Origin: Ohtaekwangia sp036786105
Lineage (GTDB): Bacteria > Bacteroidota > Bacteroidia > Cytophagales > Cyclobacteriaceae
DNA: 64,000 nucleotides
Assembly: GCF_036786105.1 (NCBI RefSeq)
Contig: NZ_DAIQRQ010000018.1
Location: 1-64,000, forward strand
Direction: 5' to 3'
The notes beneath the pieces are model-generated. The model had not been told where the DNA came from and did no database searches. It saw only the letters and a program-made list of their open reading frames with translations. The stretch's first letter is position 1; the number at the start of each line of letters is the position of its first letter. Below, one piece after another: positions 26,797-36,080 of this stretch. The translations under genes and the position numbers were made by a program.

Positions 26797-28401
26797 ATGA
26801 AACAACTACTTACCTGCCTTCTTCTGGGTATAAGCGGTATACCGGCGTTGTCACAAAAATCCGCCAGGCCTAATATCATTCTCATCATGGTGGATGATAT
26901 GGGTTACTCTGATATAGGCGCCTATGGCTCTGAAATAAAAACACCCAACATCGACAAGCTTGCGAGTGAGGGTACACGCTTCCGCGAATTTTACAACAAC
27001 TCGATTTGTGCTCCCACACGCGCATCGCTTATCACGGGTCAATACGCCCACCGGGCTGGTATGGGATACTTTGATGTAAACCTCGGCTTGCCTGCTTATC
27101 AAGGTTTTCTTAATAAAGAATCACTCACGCTTGCTGAAGTCTTAAAGCAAAACGGCTATAGCACGTTGATGGCGGGTAAATCTCACCTGGGCAAAGACAG
27201 TATATATTGGCCGAACCAACGAGGCTTCGAGCAGTTCTATGGATTTATACCGGGTGCAAGCAATTACTTCGACATTGGTGCGTATGGAAAGGCAGAGCCG
27301 GTGGTATTGATTAAGAATAACCAGCAGGAAAAACTCAAACCGGGCGAATACCTGACGGATAAAATTACTGACAACGCTCTGGAATTTTTACAGGCGCAGA
27401 ATAAAACAGGTAAGCCCTTCTTCTTATACCTCGCATTCAATGCACCGCACTGGCCGCTACAGGCATTGCCGGAAGATATAGCGAAGTATAAAGGACGCTA
27501 CGATATTGGCTGGGATTCTCTGCGACAGGAACGGATTGCCCGACAAAAAACATTGGGAATTTTACTTCCGGATGAGCGCATCGCCACACGCGATACCGAA
27601 GTACCCAAGTGGGATAATCTCACCTACGATCAAAAGCAATTGTGGAAAGCCAAGATGGAAGTATATGCTGCGATGCTCGATCGTGTGGATCAAAATATAG
27701 GACGATTGCTAACAACGCTGAAAGAACTGAAAAAAGATAACAACACGCTCATTGTATTTCTGTCTGACAATGGCGCACAGGGCGGTTATGCAAGCACAGC
27801 GCGCAAGCCGCAGCGCAACACCGGGCCGATCGGCACACCGGGATCATACGATTACCAGGAACAAAGCTGGGCGTACGTTTCCAACACTCCGCTTCGTCAA
27901 TATAAAAACAACATGCATGAAGGTGGCATCTGCACGCCGTTCATTGCGTGGTTTCCAGGTTATGTAAAGCGTGGAGCGATTGTAAAAGGCACCGGCCACA
28001 TTATAGATATAGCGCCTACATTTTATGCACTGGCCGGTGCGAAGTATCCTGAAAAATACAACGGGCACACAGCGCTGCCGTTGGCTGGCAAAAATCTTCT
28101 GCCGGTGCTGAGCGGGCAAGCTGCCGAAGTAGATCGCGGTGAAGCACTATGCTGGGAGCGAGCCGGCAATCGTGCCGTGCGCAAAGGAAAATGGAAGATT
28201 GTATCTACGTATCCTTTGTACACCTGGGAGTTGTATGATTTAAGTAAAGATCGGGGCGAGACGACCGATCTATCCGGAAAATTTCCTGACGTTGTGAATG
28301 AGCTCTCTGTTGAATACAGCCAGTGGGCTGCCAAAACGGGCGTGGCAGATTACGACAAGATTAAACCAGCACAACCCATGGCGATACCTGGGGCAAATTA
28401 A
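26797..28401 (+). CDS. Exported sulfatase (type I, formylglycine-dependent)
   Basis: 534 residues. A signal peptide (1-20, ending PALSQ) precedes the alkaline-phosphatase-superfamily core PNIILIMVDDMGYSDIG, with the metal-binding Asp33-Asp34. The sulfatase signature CAPTRASLITG begins at Cys71, the residue converted to formylglycine. IVFLSDNGAQGG (about 314-325) supplies further metal ligands. Family members remove sulfate esters from glycans; arylsulfatase-like annotation is common but the substrate cannot be read. It converges on the PUL (stop sites 28401 and 28625, with a shared terminator between) and may desulfate the same glycan. A formylglycine-generating or anaerobic maturase gene is not in the window. 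Confidence 0.92.
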   Translation: MKQLLTCLLLGISGIPALSQKSARPNIILIMVDDMGYSDIGAYGSEIKTPNIDKLASEGTRFREFYNNSICAPTRASLITGQYAHRAGMGYFDVNLGLPAYQGFLNKESLTLAEVLKQNGYSTLMAGKSHLGKDSIYWPNQRGFEQFYGFIPGASNYFDIGAYGKAEPVVLIKNNQQEKLKPGEYLTDKITDNALEFLQAQNKTGKPFFLYLAFNAPHWPLQALPEDIAKYKGRYDIGWDSLRQERIARQKTLGILLPDERIATRDTEVPKWDNLTYDQKQLWKAKMEVYAAMLDRVDQNIGRLLTTLKELKKDNNTLIVFLSDNGAQGGYASTARKPQRNTGPIGTPGSYDYQEQSWAYVSNTPLRQYKNNMHEGGICTPFIAWFPGYVKRGAIVKGTGHIIDIAPTFYALAGAKYPEKYNGHTALPLAGKNLLPVLSGQAAEVDRGEALCWERAGNRAVRKGKWKIVSTYPLYTWELYDLSKDRGETTDLSGKFPDVVNELSVEYSQWAAKTGVADYDKIKPAQPMAIPGAN

Positions 28402-28436
28402 TCTTCAGCATTATGAACAGAAGTATATAAATGATA

Positions 28437-28471
28437 AAAGCAGGCTTCATCCGTCTGATATAGCCTGCTTT
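28437..28471. terminator. Bidirectional terminator between sulfatase and PUL
   Basis: 10-bp perfect stem, AAAGCAGGCT (28437-28446) with AGCCTGCTTT (28462-28471), and a 15-nt loop. T-rich tracts follow on both strands, so it can end both the sulfatase transcript and the converging GH2 transcript. Confidence 0.8.
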
Positions 28472-28624
28472 CTTAACCTAACCTACCTGCGTCTTCAGGT
28501 AAGAAGCTGCAAATGTATAAAGTGATTCGGATTTTGTATCATTTAGTCGACCAATGGTTGCTGGAAATGTTGAAATTCAAATACGGCCTGTGATCGTTAC
28601 TAACTGCATGATGAGCGGTATGGA

Positions 28625-31051
28625 TCACCGTTGTTCCGTTGCATTTAACTCCAGTGTAGAAGATTTTAAACCTACCGCGTTTACAGTGACCTTAATACGT
28701 CCTGGTTTTACAGCTTGTATATATGCCAGTAATTTTCCCTGGTATAATTTCCGCTTTGAAGCTTTGTAATCTTCATGACTCGCAAGATCACCGCTTTCCA
28801 GGCCTATCAATTTACCAGGACCTTCTATACTAATTTCTACTTCCTGTGCTGCCTGATAATTAATGTTGCCACGCATATCTATAGCGGAGATGGAAACGTG
28901 CGCAACGTTGTCCCTATTGGCCGGAAGGTCTTTGCGGTCAGTATTCACCGCCAGCGAAGTGGCTTCGCCGCTGGTCACTAATGTATACTTACCTCCTGCT
29001 ACACCATTGTTATAGGCTTGCACGGTTACCTCACCAGGTTCGTAGCGTACGCTCCAATGAATGATTTGCTGATCTTGCTGCGTACGTTTTCTTTTACCGA
29101 GCGACTTTCCATTCACAAACAATTCGGCTTCACCGGCATTGGTGAAGCAAAGCACTTGAAGGGAATCGGTGCCATTCCAATTCCAGTGTGATTGTATATC
29201 GCCGCCAACCATAGCACGCCTGCGCTCAGCCGGTAATTTTCGTGCTGCGAGGTATACCACAGGATCATTCGACCAAAGGCTTTTGCGATAATAATACTCG
29301 GGCTTTTCAAAACCCGCAAGATCCAGAAGGCCAACACCGCTGCTGCGCAACGGCCATACGTGTGCTTCGCCCATAAAATCTATACCCGTCCACAAGTACT
29401 GCGCGGAAATATACTCTGTACTATCAACAACAGCCCAGGCGTTGTATGAACGACTATTCTCGCTGCCGTAGATTATGCGATTGGGATATTGACGATGATC
29501 TTCGGCATAGCGATACTCCTGGTAATTATAGCCTACAATATCGAGTGCATCCGGAAACGATGTATAGTTGGACATCACCACACCGGCAAGCGCCGCTGTA
29601 ACCGGTCGTGTAGTGTCCGTTTGTTTTACTACCTGCACAAGATGCCGGGCTATTTCGCCCAACCTGCTGGCCGGAGGATTACCCGCCTCGTAGCCTCTGC
29701 CATATATCTGTGGGTTTCTGCCTGTGTTCAACACTTCGTGTGAATAGGGATCGTTCGGGTAGTCGATCTCATTACCAATGCTCCACATCAGGACGCAGGC
29801 ATGATTACGATCGCGCAAAATCATATCGCGCAGATCGCGGTCAGCCCATTCGGCAAAGTAAGTATGATAGCCATCTTTACCAGGTGTGCCTATATTCCAT
29901 CCCTTGATCCATTTGTTTTTACCTATCTCCCACTCATCGAACGCTTCATCCTGAACAATGAATCCCAATTCATCGCACAGATCATATAGATAATCCTGGT
30001 GCGGGTTATGGCTCATGCGAATGGAATTGCAGCCTCCGGCCTTGAGCGCTCTCAGCCTGCGTGCCCATACATCTTTCGGCACCGCCGAACCAAGTGCTCC
30101 GGCATCATCGTGTATACATACTCCTTTCAGTTTGAGGTTAACATCATTCAGGAAGAAACCTTTGTTGGCATCAAAACGAAACGTGCGGAAGCCTACGCGT
30201 TCTGTCACATCATCTACCGCTTTACTTCCTGCATAGAGTGTTGTATGCAATGTATAAAGCGCAGGCTTTTCGGCAGACCACAGAGAAGGTTTATTTATCG
30301 CCATCGATACATGGAGGTCTGTTGTTTTTCCATGGGCCGCCGTTGCTTTGGCTTCGCTTGTGGCTACTATTTTACCGTTTCCATCCTGAAGCGTTACTAC
30401 GATACGGGTATCTGATGATTGGAGTGTATTGTTCTTTACAGTTACCTGCACATCGGCTACAGCTTTCTCTGCAGAAACAGATGGCGTTGTAAACACCGTT
30501 CCCCACACTGCTATGTGTACCGGATCGGTCGCAATTAAATATACATTTCGATTTATACCGGAGCCGGTATACCAGCGTGAGTCAGCAAAATCGGTGTGAT
30601 CTACTTTTACCGCTACCAGATTTTTACCTTTGGCTTTCAGGTAAGGAGTAACATCGTAATAGAAAGAAGCATAACCATTGGGTCGTTTGCCCAGGTAATG
30701 TTCATTGATCCATACTTCGCTGTTTTTATATACACCATCAAAATACAGATAAATGTTTTTGTTCTGTTGGCCAGGCAAAAGCCCGAACGATTTTCTATAC
30801 CAGCCGATGCCGGCAGGAAGATAACCGGTGCCACTGGCCCAGGCATCGCTGAAAGGTCCTTCAATGCTCCAATCGTGCGGCAGGTCTACCGTGCGCCATG
30901 CCTGATCGGATGTTGCCAATTTCTCTCCGGATGTTACATCACCTTTGTAAAACTTCCAGTCGTCATTAAAAAGAGTAGTCTGCCGCTGCGCCAGCACATC
31001 GGCACCGGGCAACAGCATATATAGCAGCAGGATGTAAACTATATTTTTCAC
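28625..31051 (-). CDS. Glycoside hydrolase family 2 (beta-galactosidase-like)
   Basis: 808 residues, exported (signal peptide about 1-21). The GH2 sugar-binding jelly roll (about 25-180; LPHDWSIEGPF, GIGWYRKSF) is followed by an Ig-like domain (about 190-300) and a TIM barrel (about 300-590). The acid/base is in WSIGNEID (Glu about 428) and the nucleophile in IIYGSENSRS (Glu about 531). Two C-terminal Ig-like domains (DUF4982 type, about 620-800) follow. This architecture is common in PUL beta-galactosidases, though beta-glucuronidase and related activities occur in the same subgroup. It is the last gene of the PUL, starting 26 bp after the GH30 gene. Confidence 0.92.
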   Translation of the reverse strand: MKNIVYILLLYMLLPGADVLAQRQTTLFNDDWKFYKGDVTSGEKLATSDQAWRTVDLPHDWSIEGPFSDAWASGTGYLPAGIGWYRKSFGLLPGQQNKNIYLYFDGVYKNSEVWINEHYLGKRPNGYASFYYDVTPYLKAKGKNLVAVKVDHTDFADSRWYTGSGINRNVYLIATDPVHIAVWGTVFTTPSVSAEKAVADVQVTVKNNTLQSSDTRIVVTLQDGNGKIVATSEAKATAAHGKTTDLHVSMAINKPSLWSAEKPALYTLHTTLYAGSKAVDDVTERVGFRTFRFDANKGFFLNDVNLKLKGVCIHDDAGALGSAVPKDVWARRLRALKAGGCNSIRMSHNPHQDYLYDLCDELGFIVQDEAFDEWEIGKNKWIKGWNIGTPGKDGYHTYFAEWADRDLRDMILRDRNHACVLMWSIGNEIDYPNDPYSHEVLNTGRNPQIYGRGYEAGNPPASRLGEIARHLVQVVKQTDTTRPVTAALAGVVMSNYTSFPDALDIVGYNYQEYRYAEDHRQYPNRIIYGSENSRSYNAWAVVDSTEYISAQYLWTGIDFMGEAHVWPLRSSGVGLLDLAGFEKPEYYYRKSLWSNDPVVYLAARKLPAERRRAMVGGDIQSHWNWNGTDSLQVLCFTNAGEAELFVNGKSLGKRKRTQQDQQIIHWSVRYEPGEVTVQAYNNGVAGGKYTLVTSGEATSLAVNTDRKDLPANRDNVAHVSISAIDMRGNINYQAAQEVEISIEGPGKLIGLESGDLASHEDYKASKRKLYQGKLLAYIQAVKPGRIKVTVNAVGLKSSTLELNATEQR

Positions 31052-31077
31052 AGAATATCTGGGTTTGGGTATTCATA

Positions 31078-32631
31078 TTATTCAACCATATCACTCACCA
31101 GCGTCACGACTGCGTTCCTGGGGATGGTTATTGATTGATCGGCCGCTACATCGGCAAGAGGCTTCAGGTCTTCGTCTGCCTGTGCAGAGGTGATGTAGGG
31201 TTTTATTGGTCCGGTTTTGGCTCCGTCAACCGCCAGCTGGATCACCGAATCGATGTTACTGTAGTTAACAATAATCGTAACCAGTTTTTTATCGGTTTCA
31301 TGTATATAGGATGAAATCATCAAACCCTTGGTGTTGTTTATGTTTTTATCCGATGTTACACTAACCCGCACTGCGCCCGGGCGAATAAACCGGCTATAGT
31401 TACCCAGTGCCCACAGCAATTTGGTATCTTCTATATTTCCATTGGTTTTATTCTTATCAGCATAAATAAGTCCGTCTTTATAATCATATACCGATATAGC
31501 CGTCCACCACTGCCAGGCAGAAGCATTGGCTACCGTAAGGTCGTGATGAATAAGGCGTGCTACATAGAGTGCCGTAGTCATGCCTGTATCTTTACCACCG
31601 CCGGGAATTTCTTCCTGATCGCCCAGTATACAATATTCACTTTGCCAGAACTCTAATGGTATAGAGGCCTGCGATATAGCATTCGCTATATTTTTACGCA
31701 CCTGGATCATTGTCTCCATGGGTGCTGACGTAAAGTAGCTGTGCGCGGATATCATCTTATCTACATGCGACAGATCGCCTATATAATGCGAAGATGTGTT
31801 GCCAAAAAAATCCTTGATCTGGTTGCCACGCGTTGGCTTATCGCTTTCTTCGTAGAGATAGTTCATCTTGGCAGCCTCTCCTATCTGAATGCGTGTAGAC
31901 AGACTATAGGCCGTGAGCACTGAATCCAGCTTCTTCGTGATATCAACAATCTCCTGGTTGGTATAGGGAGTTCCTTCCTGTCCATTGCTAGTCCAGTCCC
32001 ACTGCGGCTCGTTAAAGGGGCTCAGGTAATTGAGCGTAATGCCTTGCGACTGAAAATGCTTTACTATATCTGCAAGAAATACAGCAAATGCTTTATAGTT
32101 GGTGGCGCTGATATTAGCATGGCCGCCATCACTTGAAAATGCCTTTCCATTCCTTGTAAGCTGTACGGGAGGGCTATTGGTAAACGCGAGGAACTGCGAT
32201 ACCCCGCGCTGCTGCGCAGCCTGCATGAACCACTGCTGCCCCGCCTGCCTCGACCAGTCGTAAGTTTTATCATCTTTCATAAAACCTTCTGCTCTGCGCC
32301 ACTCATCGGAGATATTATCTTGTGCAGCACTACCGGCTCCAATATTAAATCGCCAGAGCGAGAGCCCTATACCGGCAGGTTTACCGGCTGCATCGGTTTC
32401 CGTGCTGAACAACCAGTTGGCCACCTGATTTCGTTTTTCATCGGGCCACAAGCCTATATATTGGCAAGCCCACGCATCGGATGCACCGAAGTTGTGAATG
32501 GTTTGTTTTTTATCCTGAACGTGAATGGTGACCACCGTCTCATTGGAAGAAGATGCAGGGCCAGCGGAATCTGACTTCGAACAACCGCCAACTACTATTG
32601 CCAGCATCACCAATAAATAATTTCTACACAT
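31078..32631 (-). CDS. Glycoside hydrolase family 30 lipoprotein
   Basis: 517 residues. A lipoprotein signal with lipobox VVGGC (Cys17) indicates anchoring on the outer membrane or in the periplasm. The (beta/alpha)8 barrel starts HNFGASDAWACQYIGLWP. The acid/base is Glu208 (YLSPFNEPQWDW) and the nucleophile Glu332 (EFWQSEYCILG). A small beta domain forms the C-terminus (about 420-517). The sequence is of the type annotated as endo-beta-1,6-galactanase or beta-glycosidase in Bacteroidota. With the GH2 enzyme it would cut beta-linked galactan or similar chains and release monosaccharide. The subfamily and hence the linkage are inferred, not proven. Confidence 0.9.
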   Translation of the reverse strand: MCRNYLLVMLAIVVGGCSKSDSAGPASSSNETVVTIHVQDKKQTIHNFGASDAWACQYIGLWPDEKRNQVANWLFSTETDAAGKPAGIGLSLWRFNIGAGSAAQDNISDEWRRAEGFMKDDKTYDWSRQAGQQWFMQAAQQRGVSQFLAFTNSPPVQLTRNGKAFSSDGGHANISATNYKAFAVFLADIVKHFQSQGITLNYLSPFNEPQWDWTSNGQEGTPYTNQEIVDITKKLDSVLTAYSLSTRIQIGEAAKMNYLYEESDKPTRGNQIKDFFGNTSSHYIGDLSHVDKMISAHSYFTSAPMETMIQVRKNIANAISQASIPLEFWQSEYCILGDQEEIPGGGKDTGMTTALYVARLIHHDLTVANASAWQWWTAISVYDYKDGLIYADKNKTNGNIEDTKLLWALGNYSRFIRPGAVRVSVTSDKNINNTKGLMISSYIHETDKKLVTIIVNYSNIDSVIQLAVDGAKTGPIKPYITSAQADEDLKPLADVAADQSITIPRNAVVTLVSDMVE

Positions 32632-32660
32632 GAATAAATAGTCTGTATAAGTTTAACAAA

Positions 32661-35600
32661 TTATGGAACGCATTTAAAAAGCAGCGGTGTATCATCGTTG
32701 CGGCCCAGGAGTACGAGGCGCTGGTTAGCACTTTTCAACAATGCCATGCTGCGTATGTCACCCACTGCATAAAAACCTGTTTGTCGGTATAACTGAGGTA
32801 TATATTTGCCACTAACAGTGCCCTGCAGCACTAACCCGGAAGACGCATCGTTACGCCCCCACTGCACACGGTACGGATAAAAATTACCAGCAACCAGTAT
32901 ATCCTTTATACCATCGTGATTAAAATCTTCGAATGCTATAGCCGATATCATGCTAAACTGTGCTTCTACCGGCAATGCGGTGCAGGTAAATTTTCCGTGA
33001 CCGTTGTTATTAAGTATGCAACTTGCCGTAGTATATACCGAAAGTACTTTGGCGCTTGCACGTTGCTCATCTGTGAGAATATCAACAAGCGTAGCCTTTG
33101 CGTACGACTCGTACGTTATAAACTTGCGTTTCAACGCGGGCAGTTGTTCCAGCATTTCATCGCGTGAGCTATAGGGATATTGTTTGCCCTGTATATAGTA
33201 CGACATGATGGGATCGATACGGCCATCACCATTGAAATCTCCGGCATGTATGGTGAGCGGTTCTGTAACCGATGCCTTAAAAGGTAAATTCAATCCGGCA
33301 TTGCCGGCAATCACATCCGGATCGCCATCGTTATCCATATCCGCTTCGTATAGTTTGCACCACAGGCCTTCAGTATGTTCAAGACCAGCTTCATGTGTTT
33401 TATCAACGAGCTTTCCCTGCTGATTCTCGAAGAGCATTACCGGCATAAACTCACCGGCAATCATCAGGTCGGGCCAGGTATCATGATTATAGTCTGTCCA
33501 TAACGCGGATGTTACCATGCCCGGCTTTTGCAATGCTTCGGGTGTAACGCGTGTAAATTTTACAATACCGTTTTTGGTTTCGTTGCGCAGCAGGTAGCTC
33601 AGCGATGGCAGTGGATAATTACCGGGTACTGATCGTCCGCCCACGAACAAATCAAGGTCGCCATCTTTATCGAAATCACTCGCTGCTGCGCAGCTTCCAT
33701 TCGCTATATCGGATGGAAGTATATTTTCTGCTTTGGTGAATTTGCCGGTACCATCATTCAGATAAAGTCTGTCTTGCAGCAACGGTGCCCAGGCTGGCGG
33801 AAATTCAACGCCTCCGCTTACCACATACAAATCAGCATCATTATCGCCATCGGCATCAAAGAATAATGACCCGGTGTCTTCCTGCAAGCTATCCGCTGCC
33901 CACGGTTGTGTTTTGTGTTCTGTAAAAGTGCCCTGCTTCGCTATATATAGCTTGCCTGACTGGCCGCTGGCACCACCGATATAAAAATCGTCTTCACCAT
34001 CCTTATTTACATCCACCGATGCAATGCAGGGTCCATACTTTGAAAGCTGGTAGGGAACTATATATTGTATCTTGTAATCGATAAAATCATTTTCTTTGTG
34101 GCGATAGGCAATGCGCGATCGCGCTGCCACATCTTCAAACCATTTCTTTGCACCGGATATATAGCTTGTGCCCGTTGAAACATACGGCTTGTAGTGAATC
34201 GGCAACACCGTGTCAGATTTCACATCGGTTAGCAAAGTTGTTATACCATCGGGCCATGTTACCTGAATTTCGGCTATTGTTGTATCGGAGCCTGTGCCAA
34301 AAATTATTTCCGCGGGCACAGCCGACTGGAAGCCCCTTGTCATCACCAACTCCTGTACTTGTTCATGATCTTTGGTACTGATCTTCACTTTCGCACCGAT
34401 GGCAAAAGTATTCTGCGCGCTGCCCTGCAATCGTATTTTTATATAATGATCATTTTTACCAGCTATATCATTGCGATATACAGAAGCCGGTTGGTTAATA
34501 TTATTAGTCACAATGTCCAGATCACCATCGTTATCGAGGTCGGCATAGATGGCTCCATTGGCTACGGACTTCTCTGCCAGATTCCACGATTGTGTGGCGT
34601 TGGTAAAGGTGAGGTCGTGGTTATTGCGAAATATATAGTGCTGCAGTTTGGTAGAAGGAAGTTGCTTTACCAGCTCATACGGTTCCTGTGCGCCACCCTG
34701 TGCACGGTTCTTCTTTTGATTTGCTTCATAGCTATATTTTACAAAATCGAGATTGGTGAAGTCGCGCAGAAAGCCATTGGTAATGAGCAAGTCTTTCCAG
34801 CCATCATTATCAAAATCAGCAAACAATGGCGACCAGCTCCAATCGGTATTGGATACGCCTGCGAGTTGACCAATTTCACTGAAGACGGGTACGCTATCCG
34901 GCCCTATACCCAGGTTGAGCTGCAATACATTGCGCATATTCTGGTGATGATAGCCGCTATCGCGCAGTAAATTATAACGATCGTAATCGTCCGGGCCTTT
35001 CAATATTTTTTGACGGTAATTATCTTCCGGCAGCATATCTACTACCATCACATCGGGTAAACCATCGTTGTTATAGTCGGCTATATCGGTGCCCATGCCG
35101 TTGCGGGCTATATGACGGAATGATTTTCGAAGGGTTTCACGAAATGTACCATCGTGATTGTTGAGGTATAGAAAATCCTGCTCTTCATAGTCGTTGGAAA
35201 CATAGAGATCGGGCCAGCCATCCAGGTCAATGTCGCTTACCGAAACACCGAGCCCAAAGTTTACACCACTGCCATGAATGCCGGCTACTACACTCACATC
35301 GGTATATTTGCCCTGATCGTTTCGATACAGGCGATTACCGTATTGCGGGTGGCGCATGGCACGCAGCTTTCGCGAATTAAAAAAGGGATTATAGGTAAGC
35401 CGCGCATGGTTGAGCAGAAACATATCGAGATCACCATCGCGGTCGTAATCAAAGAAAGAGGCTTGGGTAGAAAATGTACCGCATGCATCCAGGCCATACG
35501 CGGCTGCCTGTTCGGTAAATGTAGGCACCGCTTCACCATTGTTAATATATAGTTCGTTGCAGCGCTCCTGATCTGTGCCGGGGCCGGAATAACACAGGTA

Positions 35601-36008
35601 TATATCCAGTTTGCCGTCTGCATTCACATCGGCCAGCGTTACACCGGTTTTCCAGTGCGGCCGTCCGGCAAGACCGGCTTTTTCTGTAATGTCTTCAAAT
35701 CTCCATTGACCTTTGTTGAGGTATACTTTGTTGGAAACGGTGTTACCTGTAAAGATGAGATCGATGAGGCCATCGTTGTTGAGATCACCGGCTGCCACGC
35801 CACCGCCGTTGTACATATACTCATACGTCATGATGTTGCGTACTGGCGTTTCTTCCAGTGTGTTGGCAAAAGATATACCGGTTTCGGAAGGGTCGAGCTG
35901 CACAAAGCCGCCCGGAGTAGTAGGTGTGTTGCAGGCTGTGAGCAACCAGGCTATGCTGCTATAAATAGCTGTGGTTAGAATAAAATAGCGAAGTTGTGAC
36001 CACTGCAT
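32661..36008 (-). CDS. FG-GAP/VCBS and ASPIC/UnbV repeat lipoprotein
   Basis: 1115 residues. Lipobox LLTAC (Cys about 26). Numerous FG-GAP/VCBS propeller repeats with calcium-binding DxDxDG loops (YMYNGGGVAAGDLNNDGLID, DYDRDGDLDMFLLNHA, DLDNDGDLDIVTNN) occur on both sides of an ASPIC/UnbV domain (about 500-575; YIKIRLQGSAQNTFAIGAKV). CRTAC1-like proteins of this kind are frequent in PULs of environmental Bacteroidota and probably bind glycan or stabilise the surface complex; no enzymatic residues are evident. It lies between the SusD-like and GH30 genes (72 and 29 bp spacers), so it is part of the operon. Confidence 0.9.
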   Translation of the reverse strand: MQWSQLRYFILTTAIYSSIAWLLTACNTPTTPGGFVQLDPSETGISFANTLEETPVRNIMTYEYMYNGGGVAAGDLNNDGLIDLIFTGNTVSNKVYLNKGQWRFEDITEKAGLAGRPHWKTGVTLADVNADGKLDIYLCYSGPGTDQERCNELYINNGEAVPTFTEQAAAYGLDACGTFSTQASFFDYDRDGDLDMFLLNHARLTYNPFFNSRKLRAMRHPQYGNRLYRNDQGKYTDVSVVAGIHGSGVNFGLGVSVSDIDLDGWPDLYVSNDYEEQDFLYLNNHDGTFRETLRKSFRHIARNGMGTDIADYNNDGLPDVMVVDMLPEDNYRQKILKGPDDYDRYNLLRDSGYHHQNMRNVLQLNLGIGPDSVPVFSEIGQLAGVSNTDWSWSPLFADFDNDGWKDLLITNGFLRDFTNLDFVKYSYEANQKKNRAQGGAQEPYELVKQLPSTKLQHYIFRNNHDLTFTNATQSWNLAEKSVANGAIYADLDNDGDLDIVTNNINQPASVYRNDIAGKNDHYIKIRLQGSAQNTFAIGAKVKISTKDHEQVQELVMTRGFQSAVPAEIIFGTGSDTTIAEIQVTWPDGITTLLTDVKSDTVLPIHYKPYVSTGTSYISGAKKWFEDVAARSRIAYRHKENDFIDYKIQYIVPYQLSKYGPCIASVDVNKDGEDDFYIGGASGQSGKLYIAKQGTFTEHKTQPWAADSLQEDTGSLFFDADGDNDADLYVVSGGVEFPPAWAPLLQDRLYLNDGTGKFTKAENILPSDIANGSCAAASDFDKDGDLDLFVGGRSVPGNYPLPSLSYLLRNETKNGIVKFTRVTPEALQKPGMVTSALWTDYNHDTWPDLMIAGEFMPVMLFENQQGKLVDKTHEAGLEHTEGLWCKLYEADMDNDGDPDVIAGNAGLNLPFKASVTEPLTIHAGDFNGDGRIDPIMSYYIQGKQYPYSSRDEMLEQLPALKRKFITYESYAKATLVDILTDEQRASAKVLSVYTTASCILNNNGHGKFTCTALPVEAQFSMISAIAFEDFNHDGIKDILVAGNFYPYRVQWGRNDASSGLVLQGTVSGKYIPQLYRQTGFYAVGDIRSMALLKSANQRLVLLGRNDDTPLLFKCVP

Positions 36009-36080
36009 AATATTTTGAAAAAAATGCAGCGGGGCACACGATGTTCTCGTGTGCCCGTTGCATGTTTACCTGTTTACGAA